In this document: positions 1 to 10,249 of the stretch, in pieces
How positions within the stretch are numbered: position 1 is the stretch's first letter
How the letters are laid out: every line of letters starts with the position of its first letter
NCBI RefSeq assembly: GCF_014066305.1
Contig: NW_023501041.1
Coordinates: 434,001-498,000 of the forward strand
Reading direction: 5' to 3'
Length of the DNA: 64,000 nucleotides
From: Letharia columbiana
Taxonomy: Eukaryota; Ascomycota; Lecanoromycetes; Lecanorales; Parmeliaceae
The notes under the pieces: generated by a model
Told to the model about the DNA's origin: nothing
Database searches by the model: none
The model's input: only the letters and a program-made list of their open reading frames with translations
Translations under genes and position numbers: made by a program

Positions 1-222
1 AATGTGGCCAAATCAAAGGGCTGCACACCGGCTCAGGTGGCACTGGCTTGGGTGCGCTCGTACAGTGGAAAGGAAGGATTTGGCACCGTTATCCCAATAC
101 CAGGTTCTACAACCGAGGAGAGGGCTATTGAGAATGCAACTGAAGTGACCCTTAGCGACGAGGAGCTGAAGGAGATCGAGCAAATCATGGAAAAGACGGA
201 ACTAGCAGGTGGTCGATACTAA
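1..222 (+). CDS. Aldo/keto reductase, C-terminal part (5' end outside window)
   Basis: This is the last ~73 codons of an NADPH-dependent aldo/keto reductase, a cytosolic TIM-barrel oxidoreductase that reduces aldehydes and ketones. The frame is already open at base 1 (AAT), so the GTG at position 4 is not a credible start and the gene begins upstream of the window. Seen in the sequence: TPAQVALAWV, the late barrel helix typical of YakC/AKR13-like enzymes, then VIPIPGST followed by ER and EN, the C-terminal loop that contacts the cofactor phosphate, then an acidic helix with EELKEIE, ending in GGRY and TAA at 220-222. The catalytic Asp-Tyr-Lys-His residues lie upstream and cannot be checked. 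Codon use is normal and RIP is absent. Physiological substrate unknown. Confidence 0.9.
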   Translation, partial: NVAKSKGCTPAQVALAWVRSYSGKEGFGTVIPIPGSTTEERAIENATEVTLSDEELKEIEQIMEKTELAGGRY

Positions 223-768
223 CTCTGTGTGTTGAGTATGACCGAGTTCATAGGCGGCCATTACTGACGACTTATGTGCTATGAACAACATGAAGGTGTG
301 CTCAATACACTTAGCGACGTCAAAAGCGGTATCACATCTCCTTTTCAATAGTGCATAGTTGACTACCGAGGGCTATGTGGGACCATATGCGTCTCCGCCA
401 ATCCTTCCGTGATGACAGCGTCAAATACTCGCCAACCATCTGTAAGGCTATCGCAGAGGCCTACCATCCATCATCGTATGTTCTCGGCCATTTGTCTATT
501 TCTGAAAATTGTGCCCGGGCAAGCGAGTGTTTCATCCTTAATCGCTGTTGTCGCCAATGCGCCAGTCCTCTCAGCTCATGCGCAGCAATGATTCGTGGTA
601 AGACTCCTTCCGTCAACATGGTCTTACCACAATCTTGACGCGCACTATTCCAGCTTTCGTCTGAGCTTATATACAACCGTTTAGCCCCCACTTTGTCTTC
701 ATACACAGAGTGCACGTATTTGTGAAAACTCCCCCCCCCAATCCTCTCCCAACCTATATGGTATCAGC
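223..768. other. Intergenic region between reductase and secreted-protein gene
   Basis: About 550 bp of GC-balanced sequence holding the reductase 3' flank and the promoter of the gene at 769. Three short overlapping open frames occur (375-638 and 409-591 on +, 461-715 on -), but none has a recognisable motif or signal peptide and they overlap one another in antisense, so I treat them as chance. The right end has promoter-like features: a TATA-like site at 667-674 and a C9 run (731-739) within a pyrimidine-rich tract just before the start codon. Confidence 0.6.
667..674 (+). promoter_or_regulatory. Candidate TATA box of the secreted-protein gene
   Basis: TTATATAC lies about 95 bp upstream of the ATG at 769. 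It is followed by a CT-rich stretch (about 728-757, including C9), the arrangement common at filamentous-fungal transcription starts. Position and motif only; no direct evidence of use. Confidence 0.4.
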
Positions 769-1647
769 ATGTTCATTGTCAACCTTCCCTCACTCACAGC
801 CCTCCTCGCCTTATCGACCCATACCCTCGCAAATGGAATCCCTGTCGTCGTCTCTCCTGGTCTCAACGTCTCTTCCAACGCCAACGTGACAGCCCACATC
901 CCCTCGTGCACAAACCTCACCAACAATGCCCCTAGCCCCTACTGCTATACTAAGCTGCAAGAAACAGCCTACCTCACAAACTGGAACCTGACATCCCCAG
1001 AAATCTGCGCCCCGGACGAGCTCTGGTCGACATGCTTCCTGCGTTCGATATACGGAAAGCCGGGTCCAAACTGCACCACCCTCACCAACGACACCAAGAC
1101 CTGCGAGCAATACAACTGCACCTCGTTGTCGCTAAGCTCGGCACTGTGCCCTGAGCCAACGGCGTCAAACGCCACGTCAAACGCCACGGCAGAATCCGCC
1201 GAGGAATGGTACGGCGCCTGGAACCTCTACGCCCTCCAGCACCACATCGCGACCTGGTCCGCCGCCCTCGCCGCCGACACCTCCACCAAAGCCATCCTCG
1301 CCGCCGTCCACCCTCGCACCCCCAACACCGCAACCTCCCTCCTCACGACCCTCATCCCCAAATACGGCCTCAACACCAGCACCGTCGCCGACGCCGCCTT
1401 GGTCCGACTGCTCGCGCTGCCGACGGGGAGGCCGGAGCCCGCGTACGGGAACGCGAGGGGCCGGGGCGAGAGGAGCTCCTTGTCGGGGCCGCAGTGGCAG
1501 GTGGCGCTGCGGACGCGGTTGGGGCAGGTGTTGGATCTGGCGATGGGGCGGTCTGGGGATTTTTTGGGGGCCGTGGAGGGTGGGGGGTATAGTGCGAGGG
1601 GGTTGGCGAGTGTGGGGAATTTGACGAGGAGTTTGAGGGATGGTTGA
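769..1647 (+). CDS. Secreted, cysteine-containing, N-glycosylated hypothetical protein
   Basis: A 292-residue protein of unrecognised family. An N-terminal signal peptide is clear: hydrophobic residues 6-20, with likely cleavage after LA at 20-21. The mature N-terminal half has eight cysteines (about residues 47, 59, 80, 89, 102, 112, 117, 127), enough for four disulfides, and the chain carries eleven N-X-S/T sequons, most before residue 140. Residues 145-292 lack cysteine and are Ala/Leu/Gly/Arg-rich, possibly helical. No C-terminal membrane or GPI segment is seen. The ATG is supported by the signal peptide directly after it and the TATA-like and CT-rich leader upstream. The gene converges with the one at 1915-2367. 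Oddity: third codon positions switch from C-rich to G-rich near base 1400-1430. A secreted or effector-like role is inference from export, cysteines and location beside the transposon block. No catalytic motif recognised. Confidence 0.75.
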   Translation: MFIVNLPSLTALLALSTHTLANGIPVVVSPGLNVSSNANVTAHIPSCTNLTNNAPSPYCYTKLQETAYLTNWNLTSPEICAPDELWSTCFLRSIYGKPGPNCTTLTNDTKTCEQYNCTSLSLSSALCPEPTASNATSNATAESAEEWYGAWNLYALQHHIATWSAALAADTSTKAILAAVHPRTPNTATSLLTTLIPKYGLNTSTVADAALVRLLALPTGRPEPAYGNARGRGERSSLSGPQWQVALRTRLGQVLDLAMGRSGDFLGAVEGGGYSARGLASVGNLTRSLRDG

Positions 1648-1651
1648 GAGA

Positions 1652-1666
1652 GGGGGGGGGGGGGGG
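1652..1666 (+). repeat. Homopolymer G15 just after the stop codon
   Basis: Fifteen consecutive G begin four bases after the TGA at 1645-1647, within the 3' flank of the secreted-protein gene. With the preceding G-rich coding end it makes a strongly G-skewed stretch, prone to length slippage and possibly to G-quadruplex formation. The 1648-1914 spacer between the convergent genes otherwise shows nothing. Confidence 0.9.
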
Positions 1667-1914
1667 TTACGGGATGGATGGACCTGGCGAAGGGAGGTGG
1701 ACGTTTGGGGGATAGAGTCGTCAAGGCGTGCAAGAACACCTATGTTAGGATTATGAGAAGACGAATGTATGGTCTGTTCAATCGTGATACATTGGAGAAA
1801 GCAAAATAAGAGCGCGAAAGCTAAGGATACCAGTACTAGTACAGCATGCCACCCACAACCAAATCAATGCATCAGCACAGTTCAAATACCCCAATGGCAG
1901 TAGTATCAGACTCC

Positions 1915-2367
1915 TCACAGCAGCGCAAGCCCAGCAGCCCCCATCGCCAACGCAGCCCCAACAACCTTCACCCGCGGGCCATTCGTCGGCGCCGGCCCCG
2001 CAGCGGTCTGAGTGATAATGCTCGCCTCCGCAGCCCCAATGCTCGAGAAGTAATTAATGTAGCTGGTCGGCAGCGCACTGATCCAGCTTGGTTGTGCCCC
2101 GGCTCCCAAAACGGAGCTCAAGTAGTCCGTTGGGTCGTTCTCGATCTGGTTGAGTATGGAGGCTGGCATGGCGGATGTGAGCGCTTGGATGGCGGAGCTG
2201 AATTCTGGTTGCTTTTCGAGGGAGGAGTAGTAATTTTCGATCGAAGCGATGACCTGGGTGGGGAGGGCGGCGGGTGTGATGGTCGGGTTCGCTGCGTCTG
2301 TGGTCGCGGTTTGTGTGTTGGCGAGGAGGGTAAGGGTGGAAATGATGAGGGTACGGGTAAAGAGCAT
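1915..2367 (-). CDS. Small GPI-anchored-type secreted hypothetical protein
   Basis: A 150-residue protein. The frame is open upstream to 2562, but the Met at 2365-2367 is preferred: it is followed at once by a signal peptide (MLFTRTLIIS, hydrophobic to about residue 16, cleavage near 20-22), and the leader before it is CA-rich (CCACAACC before ATG), a good fungal start context. The mature part is Ser/Ala/Pro/Tyr-rich with no cysteine and repeated SALPT, SYINYFSS and DYLSS-like runs resembling low-complexity fungal cell-wall proteins. The C-terminus has small residues with a likely omega site near 122-130, a basic pair region (PRVK), then a hydrophobic tail VVGAALAMGAAGLALL, the usual GPI-anchor signal. 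Predicted site: plasma membrane or wall. It converges with 769-1647 and is the last convincing gene before the AT-rich block. Function unknown. Confidence 0.75.
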   Translation of the reverse strand: MLFTRTLIISTLTLLANTQTATTDAANPTITPAALPTQVIASIENYYSSLEKQPEFSSAIQALTSAMPASILNQIENDPTDYLSSVLGAGAQPSWISALPTSYINYFSSIGAAEASIITQTAAGPAPTNGPRVKVVGAALAMGAAGLALL

Positions 2368-2453
2368 GGTTGTGGTTGGTTTGAGGAGGTTGGTCTGAGG
2401 GAGATTGTGGTGGTTTACTGTAGAAATGAGTGGTAGCGATGTTCTCAGTTGGT

Positions 2454-2463
2454 GGATATAGAG
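2454..2463 (-). promoter_or_regulatory. Candidate TATA box of the GPI-type gene
   Basis: On the minus strand CTCTATATCC lies about 90 bp before the ATG at 2367, similar in spacing to the TATA-like site of the neighbouring gene. Motif and position only. Confidence 0.35.
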
Positions 2464-3371
2464 GGTGAAGGCTAGGAGACTGTCAATGGTTTTGAAAAGC
2501 TCGGTGTTTTGGGATGGGAGGAAGGTGCGAGCTGGAAGTCTCTTATGTATGATTGGGAGCAAAGCCTCTCAGCCATTTTTAGATGCCGACAAAAGATTCT
2601 CAGAGTAAGAATCGCGAGTCACCTAGTATCCTCGTATCGCGACTCAGCCTCATGATGTTGGCTCGTTGGCAATGCCAACGCAAGAGAAAGCATGGTACTG
2701 GTCCATACTGCCAGCGTCTACTCTAGACACGGATGGACCAACGGGAGAAGTATCGATGGTCGACTGCACTTCGATGCTGTTGCCGTTGGTAGTCATCAGA
2801 GGGACCATGCTGCGTCGATGTCGCAGAGGTTCAGGAGCCGAAGGGTCTGGATCTTAGGTGCTAACCGTTACAGGACCAAAATATCCTTGTAAGGCCGGCC
2901 TGGTCCTCGTTTCACATTGATCACTACGGCAAGTCTCGCCTTACACAGAGCAATTGGGTAAAGCTTCCTCGGAAAGCACACATAATTTATGGCCTTGTAG
3001 GTATCAACCCGGAGATATTTCCTGTTCATGAGTAAACGTGCTGTACAAATGATGATCTAGCAGGGGAAGAAGCATCTTTGTTGGCGCCGATTCATGGATA
3101 TGGGCCCAAACGCTTGTGCTGTTCGTCAATGCAGGTTTGCAAGCAGAGCGTTGAGGAGGGAAGCTGCGTCCTCAATAATGTCGAATCAACGGGTATCGAC
3201 CCAAAAAGCATCTGAAGTCCATGAGTAGATGAGCAGCAGAAAGCGCGTTTAAGCGGGAAGAGGCCCTTTCATTGGTGCCAATGTGGAGGCATTGCCCCTT
3301 CTACATCTGCTGTTCATGGGGCAAAATGAGAAATGTGGTGGAACAAGGACAACGTTCGTGTGTGTAGGAGA
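2464..3371. other. Upstream flank of the GPI-type gene, no convincing gene
   Basis: About 900 bp of normal composition. The only open frame I would flag is on the minus strand at 2650-2853 (67 codons, ending TGA at 2650-2652). It reads like ordinary protein (for example MDQYHAFSCVGIANE near its end), begins after an in-frame TAA, and has no start or signal peptide. It could be a terminal exon or a gene relic, and I cannot assign it. The overlapping plus-strand frames at 2666-2892 look like its shadows. From 2880 to 3371 I see nothing coding; 3060-3330 carries only weak self-similarity. Confidence 0.5.
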
Positions 3372-3387
3372 GATTGATTGATTGATT
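3372..3387 (+). repeat. (GATT)4 microsatellite, probable LINE tail
   Basis: Four GATT units at the border of normal host sequence. On the minus strand they follow the LINE 3' region, so they are best read as the simple-repeat tail of that element. Confidence 0.6.
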
Positions 3388-4159
3388 ACATCATACTACC
3401 CTAAAGTCTTACCCTAGTGGCCGACTATGCGAGTTACGTAATCTATCTAATCCTTTTAACTAATTATATAATCTCAAATAAATAAGACTATATAAGTTAT
3501 TATTATAATTCTACGTTTTATTATACTTAATCCTTAAAAAGAGGTATACTCTATATCGCTAAGACTCTCTCGTCTTAACCGTATTCTTCTTTTTAATCGT
3601 CTATTCTAGTAAATTCTTATTATTAATTTTTATTAAGGGCTTAATATTACTTAATAAGTCTAGTACTTCTTATAAAGTTCGCCGCTATAGAGGCGTAGCG
3701 TAATTTTATTAATATATTCTTATAAGTAATAACCTCCTCTTTTATCTTTCTTCTTTCTTCGACTTATTATATTCCTCGCTTCTTATTAAATAATCTATAT
3801 TCGTAAAGAATATATTGAGTCGTCTACTTCGCTCTATACTTATATTCTTTATTCTCTATATCCGATATTTATCGATTATAAAGAAAGATCTTAAGATTTA
3901 TTTTCTCGATCTTTATTTACGTTATTAGCGACGTTTTAGCGCGCTTAACTCTCGAATATAGAAATTATATTTATTTCGACGATATTAATTAAATTCTTCT
4001 AAGAATATCGCCTCGCTTCTTATTAATCTATTTAATAGTTTATTATTTCATCGCGTAGTCTTTAATAGCTATTTTAATCGTTAATATTATTCTTATCTAT
4101 ATAATTAATAATTAGACTATTTCGTTAGTATTTATCTTTACTCTTTTATTATAAATTAC

Positions 4160-4260
4160 TTACTCTCGCTAGCTAGTAATCTTCTTCGCCTTCTTATCCG
4201 CCTATTTATTATTATTAATATTAATATATATCGAAATTTAGTATAATTCTATTACTACTT
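4160..4260 (-). pseudogene. LINE RNase H domain remnant
   Basis: Minus-strand translation gives a run ending ADKKAKKITS, with TAG/TAA at positions where Tad1-type RNase H domains carry Gln or Trp. The upstream I-E-L-x-W-like stretch matches the conserved block before the last catalytic region. Broken by RIP stops; not functional. Confidence 0.6.
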
Positions 4261-4352
4261 CGAGATACTTTAGCGAATTAATAATCTATACTATTTATAT
4301 TATATAAATCTATCTCGAGTATTTACTTAGATCTTCGATAGTCTAAATTAAT

Positions 4353-4535
4353 TATTACGATCGTATTCTATATCTTTCTTAATATATTATTTAACTCTAT
4401 AGCCTATTAGAGCCTAGCGTATCTTAGTAGAGTTATCTACTATTATCTAATATCTTTTATCTATATAGCTATTCGATATCTAATTATCTTATTTAATATA
4501 TTTATATTAATATTATATCTATATCGATTCTAATA
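4353..4535 (+). repeat. Chromovirus 5' LTR
   Basis: 183 bp, pairing with 62154-62336 at equal length and differing only by transitions. It is preceded by TTAAT (4348-4352), the left copy of the 5-bp target duplication. No convincing tRNA primer-binding site can be read after it because the leader is mutated. Confidence 0.9.
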
Positions 4536-5099
4536 CTATAACTAGATTATCTTACTTACTATATTCGAATTAATAGACGAATTTAAGAAATCTATTAATA
4601 GAGGCTTTAATAAGATATTAAGTTAAGTTATCGTATTTCTAGATAAATCTATTATATAGATAATATATTATAAAGAGTATTTATCGAGATAGCGTAACGA
4701 TCTTATAATTAGTTAGAGAAATAAAGTAATTATTAAATTAGTTTATTTATATAACTAGTAAATCTAAAGAAATTATTATTTAACTTAATAATTATATAAT
4801 TAATTTTTTAAGCGAAGTAAAAGTATTTAAAAGAACGATATTTAGATTATTTATAGTTTTTATAATAATCTAAATAGTTTATAAATTAGAGAAAAAAGTC
4901 CTCGTAAAATATAATATTATTTTTCGAATTTATAGTAAAGCCTTATAAAAGATATTATAAGAAGTTTTTCTTTTCTCTTCTTCGCTTAGTATTTATAATA
5001 TTAAAAAATTAGAAGAAATAATATAACTCTCTTATCTTTATTTTAAAACTATTATTTTTAATATATAATTAAGTAAGATAAATCGAGTTAGCAACCTTC

Positions 5100-6051
5100 T
5101 TACTTAGATATTTAATTAATAATAGTTTTTATTATTTAACGATATAGCGGAGGATATCGCGACTGCTATAGATTTATAATAGATTATTAATATTAACTAA
5201 TTACGTAATTAAGTCGATAAGAAGCTTAATTAATTTCTTACTATACTTCGTAATCTTCGCTATTAATAAGATTAATTTCGAGATATAGCTAAATAATATA
5301 TTAATTTTAAGACTAAGAAGGATAAGATAGTAAATTAATGAGATGAGGCTTAATAACGCTTAGAGTAAGTTAGTATTAAGATTGAGGAGCTATAAGAATA
5401 GAATAGAGAGCTTCGATAATAGCTAATGATAATGCGATTAGATATATTTAAGAATTTATAAATTATTTCTAAGATATAAGCGTTAATCTTAATAAAGCTT
5501 ATCTAAGTTTTACACTTTATTTATAAGAAAGAGAAGTTTATTAAACTATCGAATTCTCTCTTCTTTATTAATAATAAAAACTCTATATAAGAGAATTAGT
5601 TAGTTAAAATAAAGGAAAAGTTATTAGATAATAAGAATTATTATCTTATCGAGATATCTCGAATTATCTATCTTTTATTACGTATAGATAGAGAAGTAAT
5701 CTCTTATACTCTAAATAGAAGACGTAAAAATATTATAAACTTTTATATATTAGTTAGCGAGGTTATAAACTAGCTAGCTAAGATCTATAAAGAGATAAAT
5801 TATCGTAAAAAGATAAAACGCGAATATAATTTCTTTTAATAAATAATCTAGCTCTTTAATAGATTTTATATAAAATTTATTAAACTCGATTTTATACTTA
5901 ATTATAACGAAATTTATTTAAGAAATAATTTAAATACTAAGCTATAAATATATACTCGACTTTACTTTATTTTTATAGCCCTTTCTAATTATAAGTCTAT
6001 ATCTCTAAGAAATATTAAGAAATATCTTATAAATAATAATAACTTATAGCT
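5100..6051 (+). pseudogene. Chromovirus Gag, N-terminal and capsid part
   Basis: Read in the frame that includes base 5555, the segment is continuous apart from TAA/TAG at likely Gln/Trp positions. It begins with a coiled-coil-like part (about 5290-5430, with KIEEL and further Glu/Gln/Arg-rich residues) and then a capsid-like region from about 5540 (SLFFIN followed by a Trp/Glu block and KIKEKLLDNKNYYLIEISRI) typical of Ty3/gypsy Gag. It is interrupted at 6051 by the first 19.6-kb insertion and continues at 25683 in register. The true start codon is not identifiable. Confidence 0.7.
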
Positions 6052-6266
6052 ACTGGCCGGAAAGATATAATATATCTCATGAAATATTCCATATTAAGTA
6101 ATATTATATCGTACCCGAATATGATATAAGTAGGGTCGGATATCATACCATTTTTCTAATATGGGTTCGGGATCTTGGCGGGATATTTTACGGTATGATA
6201 TATCTATAAAATTATATTATGAAATAATATATATATAAAATATTCTTACTGAGATTTCTATATTTA
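6052..6266 (+). repeat. Left terminal inverted repeat, copy 1
   Basis: About 215 bp pairing with the reverse complement of 25477-25680. The outer ~30 bp and the inner half (GATCTTGGCG through TTTCTATATTTA) align best. It contains an internal stem: ATATCATACC at 6140-6149 and GGTATGATAT at 6192-6201. It keeps CpA, TpG and GGG runs, so it is much less mutated than the interior. Confidence 0.8.
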
Positions 6267-6499
6267 TAGAATAATTCGACTGAGATATATAGAATATATT
6301 TATTCTTCTTTATTAAGAGAGAGAGAATATAAAGAATAATCTAATATAGCTATTTATCTTTTTATTAATAATAATAATTAGAATAATAATTAGAATTATA
6401 AGCGTCTCTATTCTTCTTCTTAAAATTATAATATAAAAGAATATTCTAAATTTTAAATCTTTAAATATTATAAGAATAAAATTCTATAATTATCTTTAT

Positions 6500-7150
6500 T
6501 TATATATTTATTTTAACGCGTTAGATAAGCTTAATAAACTTTATATTTATTCTTCTCTTAAACTCTAACTTACTCTTCTATTCTACTTTATCGCGATTCT
6601 TTTAAATATCTTAAATTTATTTTTATCTAATTAAACTTATTAATTATTTATAAATAAATTCGCTTTTCGAGTTATTTTAGATCTTTTTATTAAAACTAGA
6701 TCTATTATTATTAATTCTCTTTAATTATAAATTTATCGATTATCTCTCTATATATTATAGAGTATTAACGATATATCTTAATAAACTTATAAATATTAGA
6801 CTTATTAAAGTACTTTTTATAAACTCGTTATCTTCGCTAATATAATTATTATAATTATTAATTAAATTTTTATATAAAGTACTATTAGCTCTTTTAATCT
6901 AATTTAATATACTAAGATCTTCTTTAAAATTAAGTCTAATCTATTTAAACTTATTTTCTTAATACTTTATATAAAGAATTATTATTAGAGTATAAAATAT
7001 TATTAATAAATAATACTTCTAAGTATTATAATATCTTTTAGTTATTAAGAAATATCGCTTATATATAATAGTCTCTGCGAGAAAATAAAGAATATTATAA
7101 GTTATTTAAGTAACTATAGCGTATTTAGATTTTAATTTCTTTTATTATTT
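6500..7150 (-). pseudogene. Coding trace in 19.6-kb element, coiled-coil-like (copy 1)
   Basis: One minus-strand frame stays open except for TAA/TAG and reads as a charged helical protein (for example ENKFK, NFKEDLS, KRANSTLYKNLINNYNNYI, EDNEFIKSTLI). Equivalent sequence occurs at about 27690-28330 in copy 2. I recognise no domain. AT-rich mutated DNA can give deceptive frames, so this is tentative. Confidence 0.35.
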
Positions 7151-10100
7151 TAGAATTAAAAGATTCGCTAAATTATTAAAAGAAGCTTTATAAAGATTAA
7201 AGATAAGATTATAATTAGAATAATAATTAGAAGATTTATTATTTCGTCTATATTACTAAAGCTAATTATATTTATTCTTATTATCTAAATTTTTAACCTC
7301 GAATTTTATCGCTTAATTAAGCATATTTTTATTTAATTAATTTATTCGCTTAACTCTTTATAATTAACTACTTATATTAATATTTTAATAATTTTAAAAT
7401 ATTCTTTTAAGCGCTTCTTAGTAAATCTTCGTCTATAGCTTCTTTCTAGTATTAATCTTTTAATTTAATTTCTTTAATTTTATATTATTATAACTTAGAT
7501 ATAAAAGCGTAATTTATTTATATAGATAGTTTAAATTTAATTAAATTCGATTATAGTAGATAGCTAATTTCTTATAAATCGTTTTAAAAATTTTAAAAAA
7601 TTCTTTTTTCTAAGAAATTCTCTTTCTTCTTAATTTTCTAAGCTTTTTATCTATATAATTAAATAGATAATTATAAATATTAAAGACGTAGTAAATTATA
7701 ATCTTCTTTTCTCTACTTATTAATTTTATAAATTTATAAAAAAATCTAATAAATTAAATTAAATATTAAATTTATTAGAAATTAATCGAAAATTATTTAG
7801 ACGCCTAGACTATAATTTCTACTTATAATTATTTCTTATTACTTAATCTTAAGTAGATAGCTAATTTATTTTTTAAAAAGTATATAATATTAATATAAAG
7901 AAGTAGAGCGCGGATTAATATCTAATAAGTTAAATTTTAGCGAGTCTTAATATTCTAAAAGAGCTTAAGAGAGCGTTTTTAATAATATTACTTCTTTTTA
8001 AAAGATTAATATTTATCTAATATTAAAATATTCTTATTTTAAAGTTATTTAATTTATAATATAAAAAGATTTCTTTATATTAATCGCTAGCATTAATATA
8101 TATAGCGATTTTTTAAATTTTAATATAATTAATAATATAATAATTAGAATAATAATAAGAAATATTATATTTTTATTAGAATTATCGATAGATTAATTAT
8201 ACTTATTTAAACTTAATTCTTATTTTCTTTATTATCTTAGCTTCTCTAGAATTTCTTATTTATTAAAGTAATTCTAATATTATCTAGAAGTTCTTTTAAA
8301 ATTAATTAAATAATATACGCTATATAAAAAATATATTATAAATAATTTAAGAACTTAAATTCTCTAATATTAAGCGGGTTTTCTATTACGAAAATAGAAA
8401 GATAAGTAATTAAATCTTCGAAGAGTATATTATTATTACTAGCGTTATTAATTATAAGTTTAAATATATAATTTTAAATCTTATATTCTATAAGAATTAG
8501 ATTAATAATACTTATAAGTTTCTAGCTAGTATATTTATCTTCGATATACTTAAAGTCTATAAAAATCTTATATTATTATTAATTAATATTAATAAAAAAG
8601 GCTAGAATTATTATAAATAATTAATAGTTATAAGATAATTAATAATTTAAAATTAGAGAGACTTTAGTATTATTAATTAATAAATTCTTTAATAATTTTA
8701 TCTCTAGCTTTATAGCTTTTCTTATTAATTAATTCTTTATAATAGATATTAACTCTAATTATATATTAAAATTAAAATAATATAAGAGTTATAGTATCTT
8801 AGAATTATTAGTAATTATAAATAAAATATTAATATTTATAATCTAGCGACGAAATTATTTCGAGAAGTCTTCGCGTATAAGCTTTCGATTTTCTAATATT
8901 ATAAGAGAATCTTAATATTATCTTTTCTAGAGTAAATAGTAAATTAGATATTCTATTTATCGTTTTATTTATTAATAATCTATATTATCTAGCTTAGAAA
9001 TATATCTAATTTTTATAATTATTAATTAAATTCGTTTATTATAAACTACTTAAATTAGATTTCTTAATATATTCTTTAGACTTAATATATACTATTATAT
9101 TACTTATTTCGTAATCTATAGATAAGTAAATTAGAATCTTATTATAGTAATAATAAATAATATATGGTTTCTCGGAATCGACGAGCGTATATTCGTTAAA
9201 TTATATTTATTTCTAAGATTTTCTAATTTCTAAGCCTTAATAAATAAGCTAATAATCGCTATTAAATTTAAATTAATTCTATATAACCTATACTATCTTT
9301 ATTCACTACTATATCTATTATTTTTTATTATTAATATTAAAAAGAAAGTAAGATTTATTATTATCTTTACGCTAAAATATACTTATTAATATCTTATATT
9401 AAATATTATTAATTAAGAAAGCTAAGTTTACGCTAAATAAAGGTTTAGTTAATATCTTAAGATTAAGATATTTAAAGAGAAATTAAAAGAGATATATAAA
9501 CGAATAAAATATTAGAAATAAAATGAGATTAATATTTAATATATAAATTCTATCTTCTTACTATAATAGAAACTTATATCGCTTTAATAACTTATATTAC
9601 TTTAATAATATATCGCTATATTATTCTCGATATTTTAAATTAGAGATTAATTCTTTCTAATTAACGTTATAATTAGCGATTATATATTTAAGAGTATATA
9701 ATAACGCTAATATAGAATTAATATTTAATTTAATTAATTTAAAACTCTAATTAGCTTAGCTATTAATACTTCTCTATTTAATATAATATATACTTTATTT
9801 ACTTTAATACTAGTATTTATTTATTACTATATTATTTTAATTATTAAAATTAGAAATTATATTTATTTAATTAGTATTTTAATCGCTAACTATATTAATA
9901 AAAACGTATATTAATATTTTAAAATTATTAAACTTATTTTATTAAGCGTTAATATAGAATTAAAATCTAATTTAGATATTTTAATAATTTAATTAGCTAG
10001 ACTAGTTATTATCTAAATCTTCTATATATAGAAATTAAATCTTCTACTACGCTAAAACTATTTTTAAATTTTAAAATCTTTCTTATTAATATAACTCTCT

Positions 10101-10249
10101 CTTATTCGAATAATATTATAATATCTTTTACTTAAGCGTTAAAATATTAAAGTATTATATTCTTTACTTTTAATTAGATAATATCGTCTTTAAGCCGATA
10201 TCTTTAGTCTTATAAAAATAATAACTAGTTCGTTATAGGCGAAGGCGAA

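Larger units (their letters stand above)
3372..4352 (-). mobile_element. Tad1-type LINE, 3' part (RNase H and tail), RIP-mutated
   Basis: This is the 3' end of a non-LTR retrotransposon read on the minus strand; its RT half lies at 62342-64000, separated by the chromovirus insertion. RNase H can be read at about 4160-4260: after stops are taken as mutated Gln/Trp codons the frame gives ADKKAKK preceded by an H-like WIPAH-type stretch, as in Tad1 elements. The outer end has no LTR or inverted repeat but a short tandem tail, GATT x4 on plus (3372-3387), that is AATC repeats on the minus strand, as expected for target-primed LINE tails. The last ~50 bp (3388-3430) look unmutated, then CpA/TpG loss starts abruptly. 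The break at 4348-4352 is TTAAT, duplicated at 62337-62341. Confidence 0.75.

Noticed and set aside
375..715. Short open frames on both strands in the intergenic region
   Set aside because: They overlap one another in antisense, have no recognisable motif, and fall where the neighbouring promoter is expected.
1227..1739. 170-codon minus-strand open frame and similar frames over 811-1592
   Set aside because: Antisense or frame-shifted shadows created by high GC in the secreted-protein gene; compositions are Arg/Pro- or Ala-rich without motifs.
1846..2436. 196-codon plus-strand open frame
   Set aside because: It is the antisense shadow of the GPI-type gene, which has a signal peptide, anchor tail and good start context; the plus translation is low-complexity Gly/Arg.
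3060..3330. Possible imperfect direct repeat in host sequence (near 3070-3130 and 3260-3320)
   Set aside because: Only scattered short matches can be aligned; not above what I would expect by chance.
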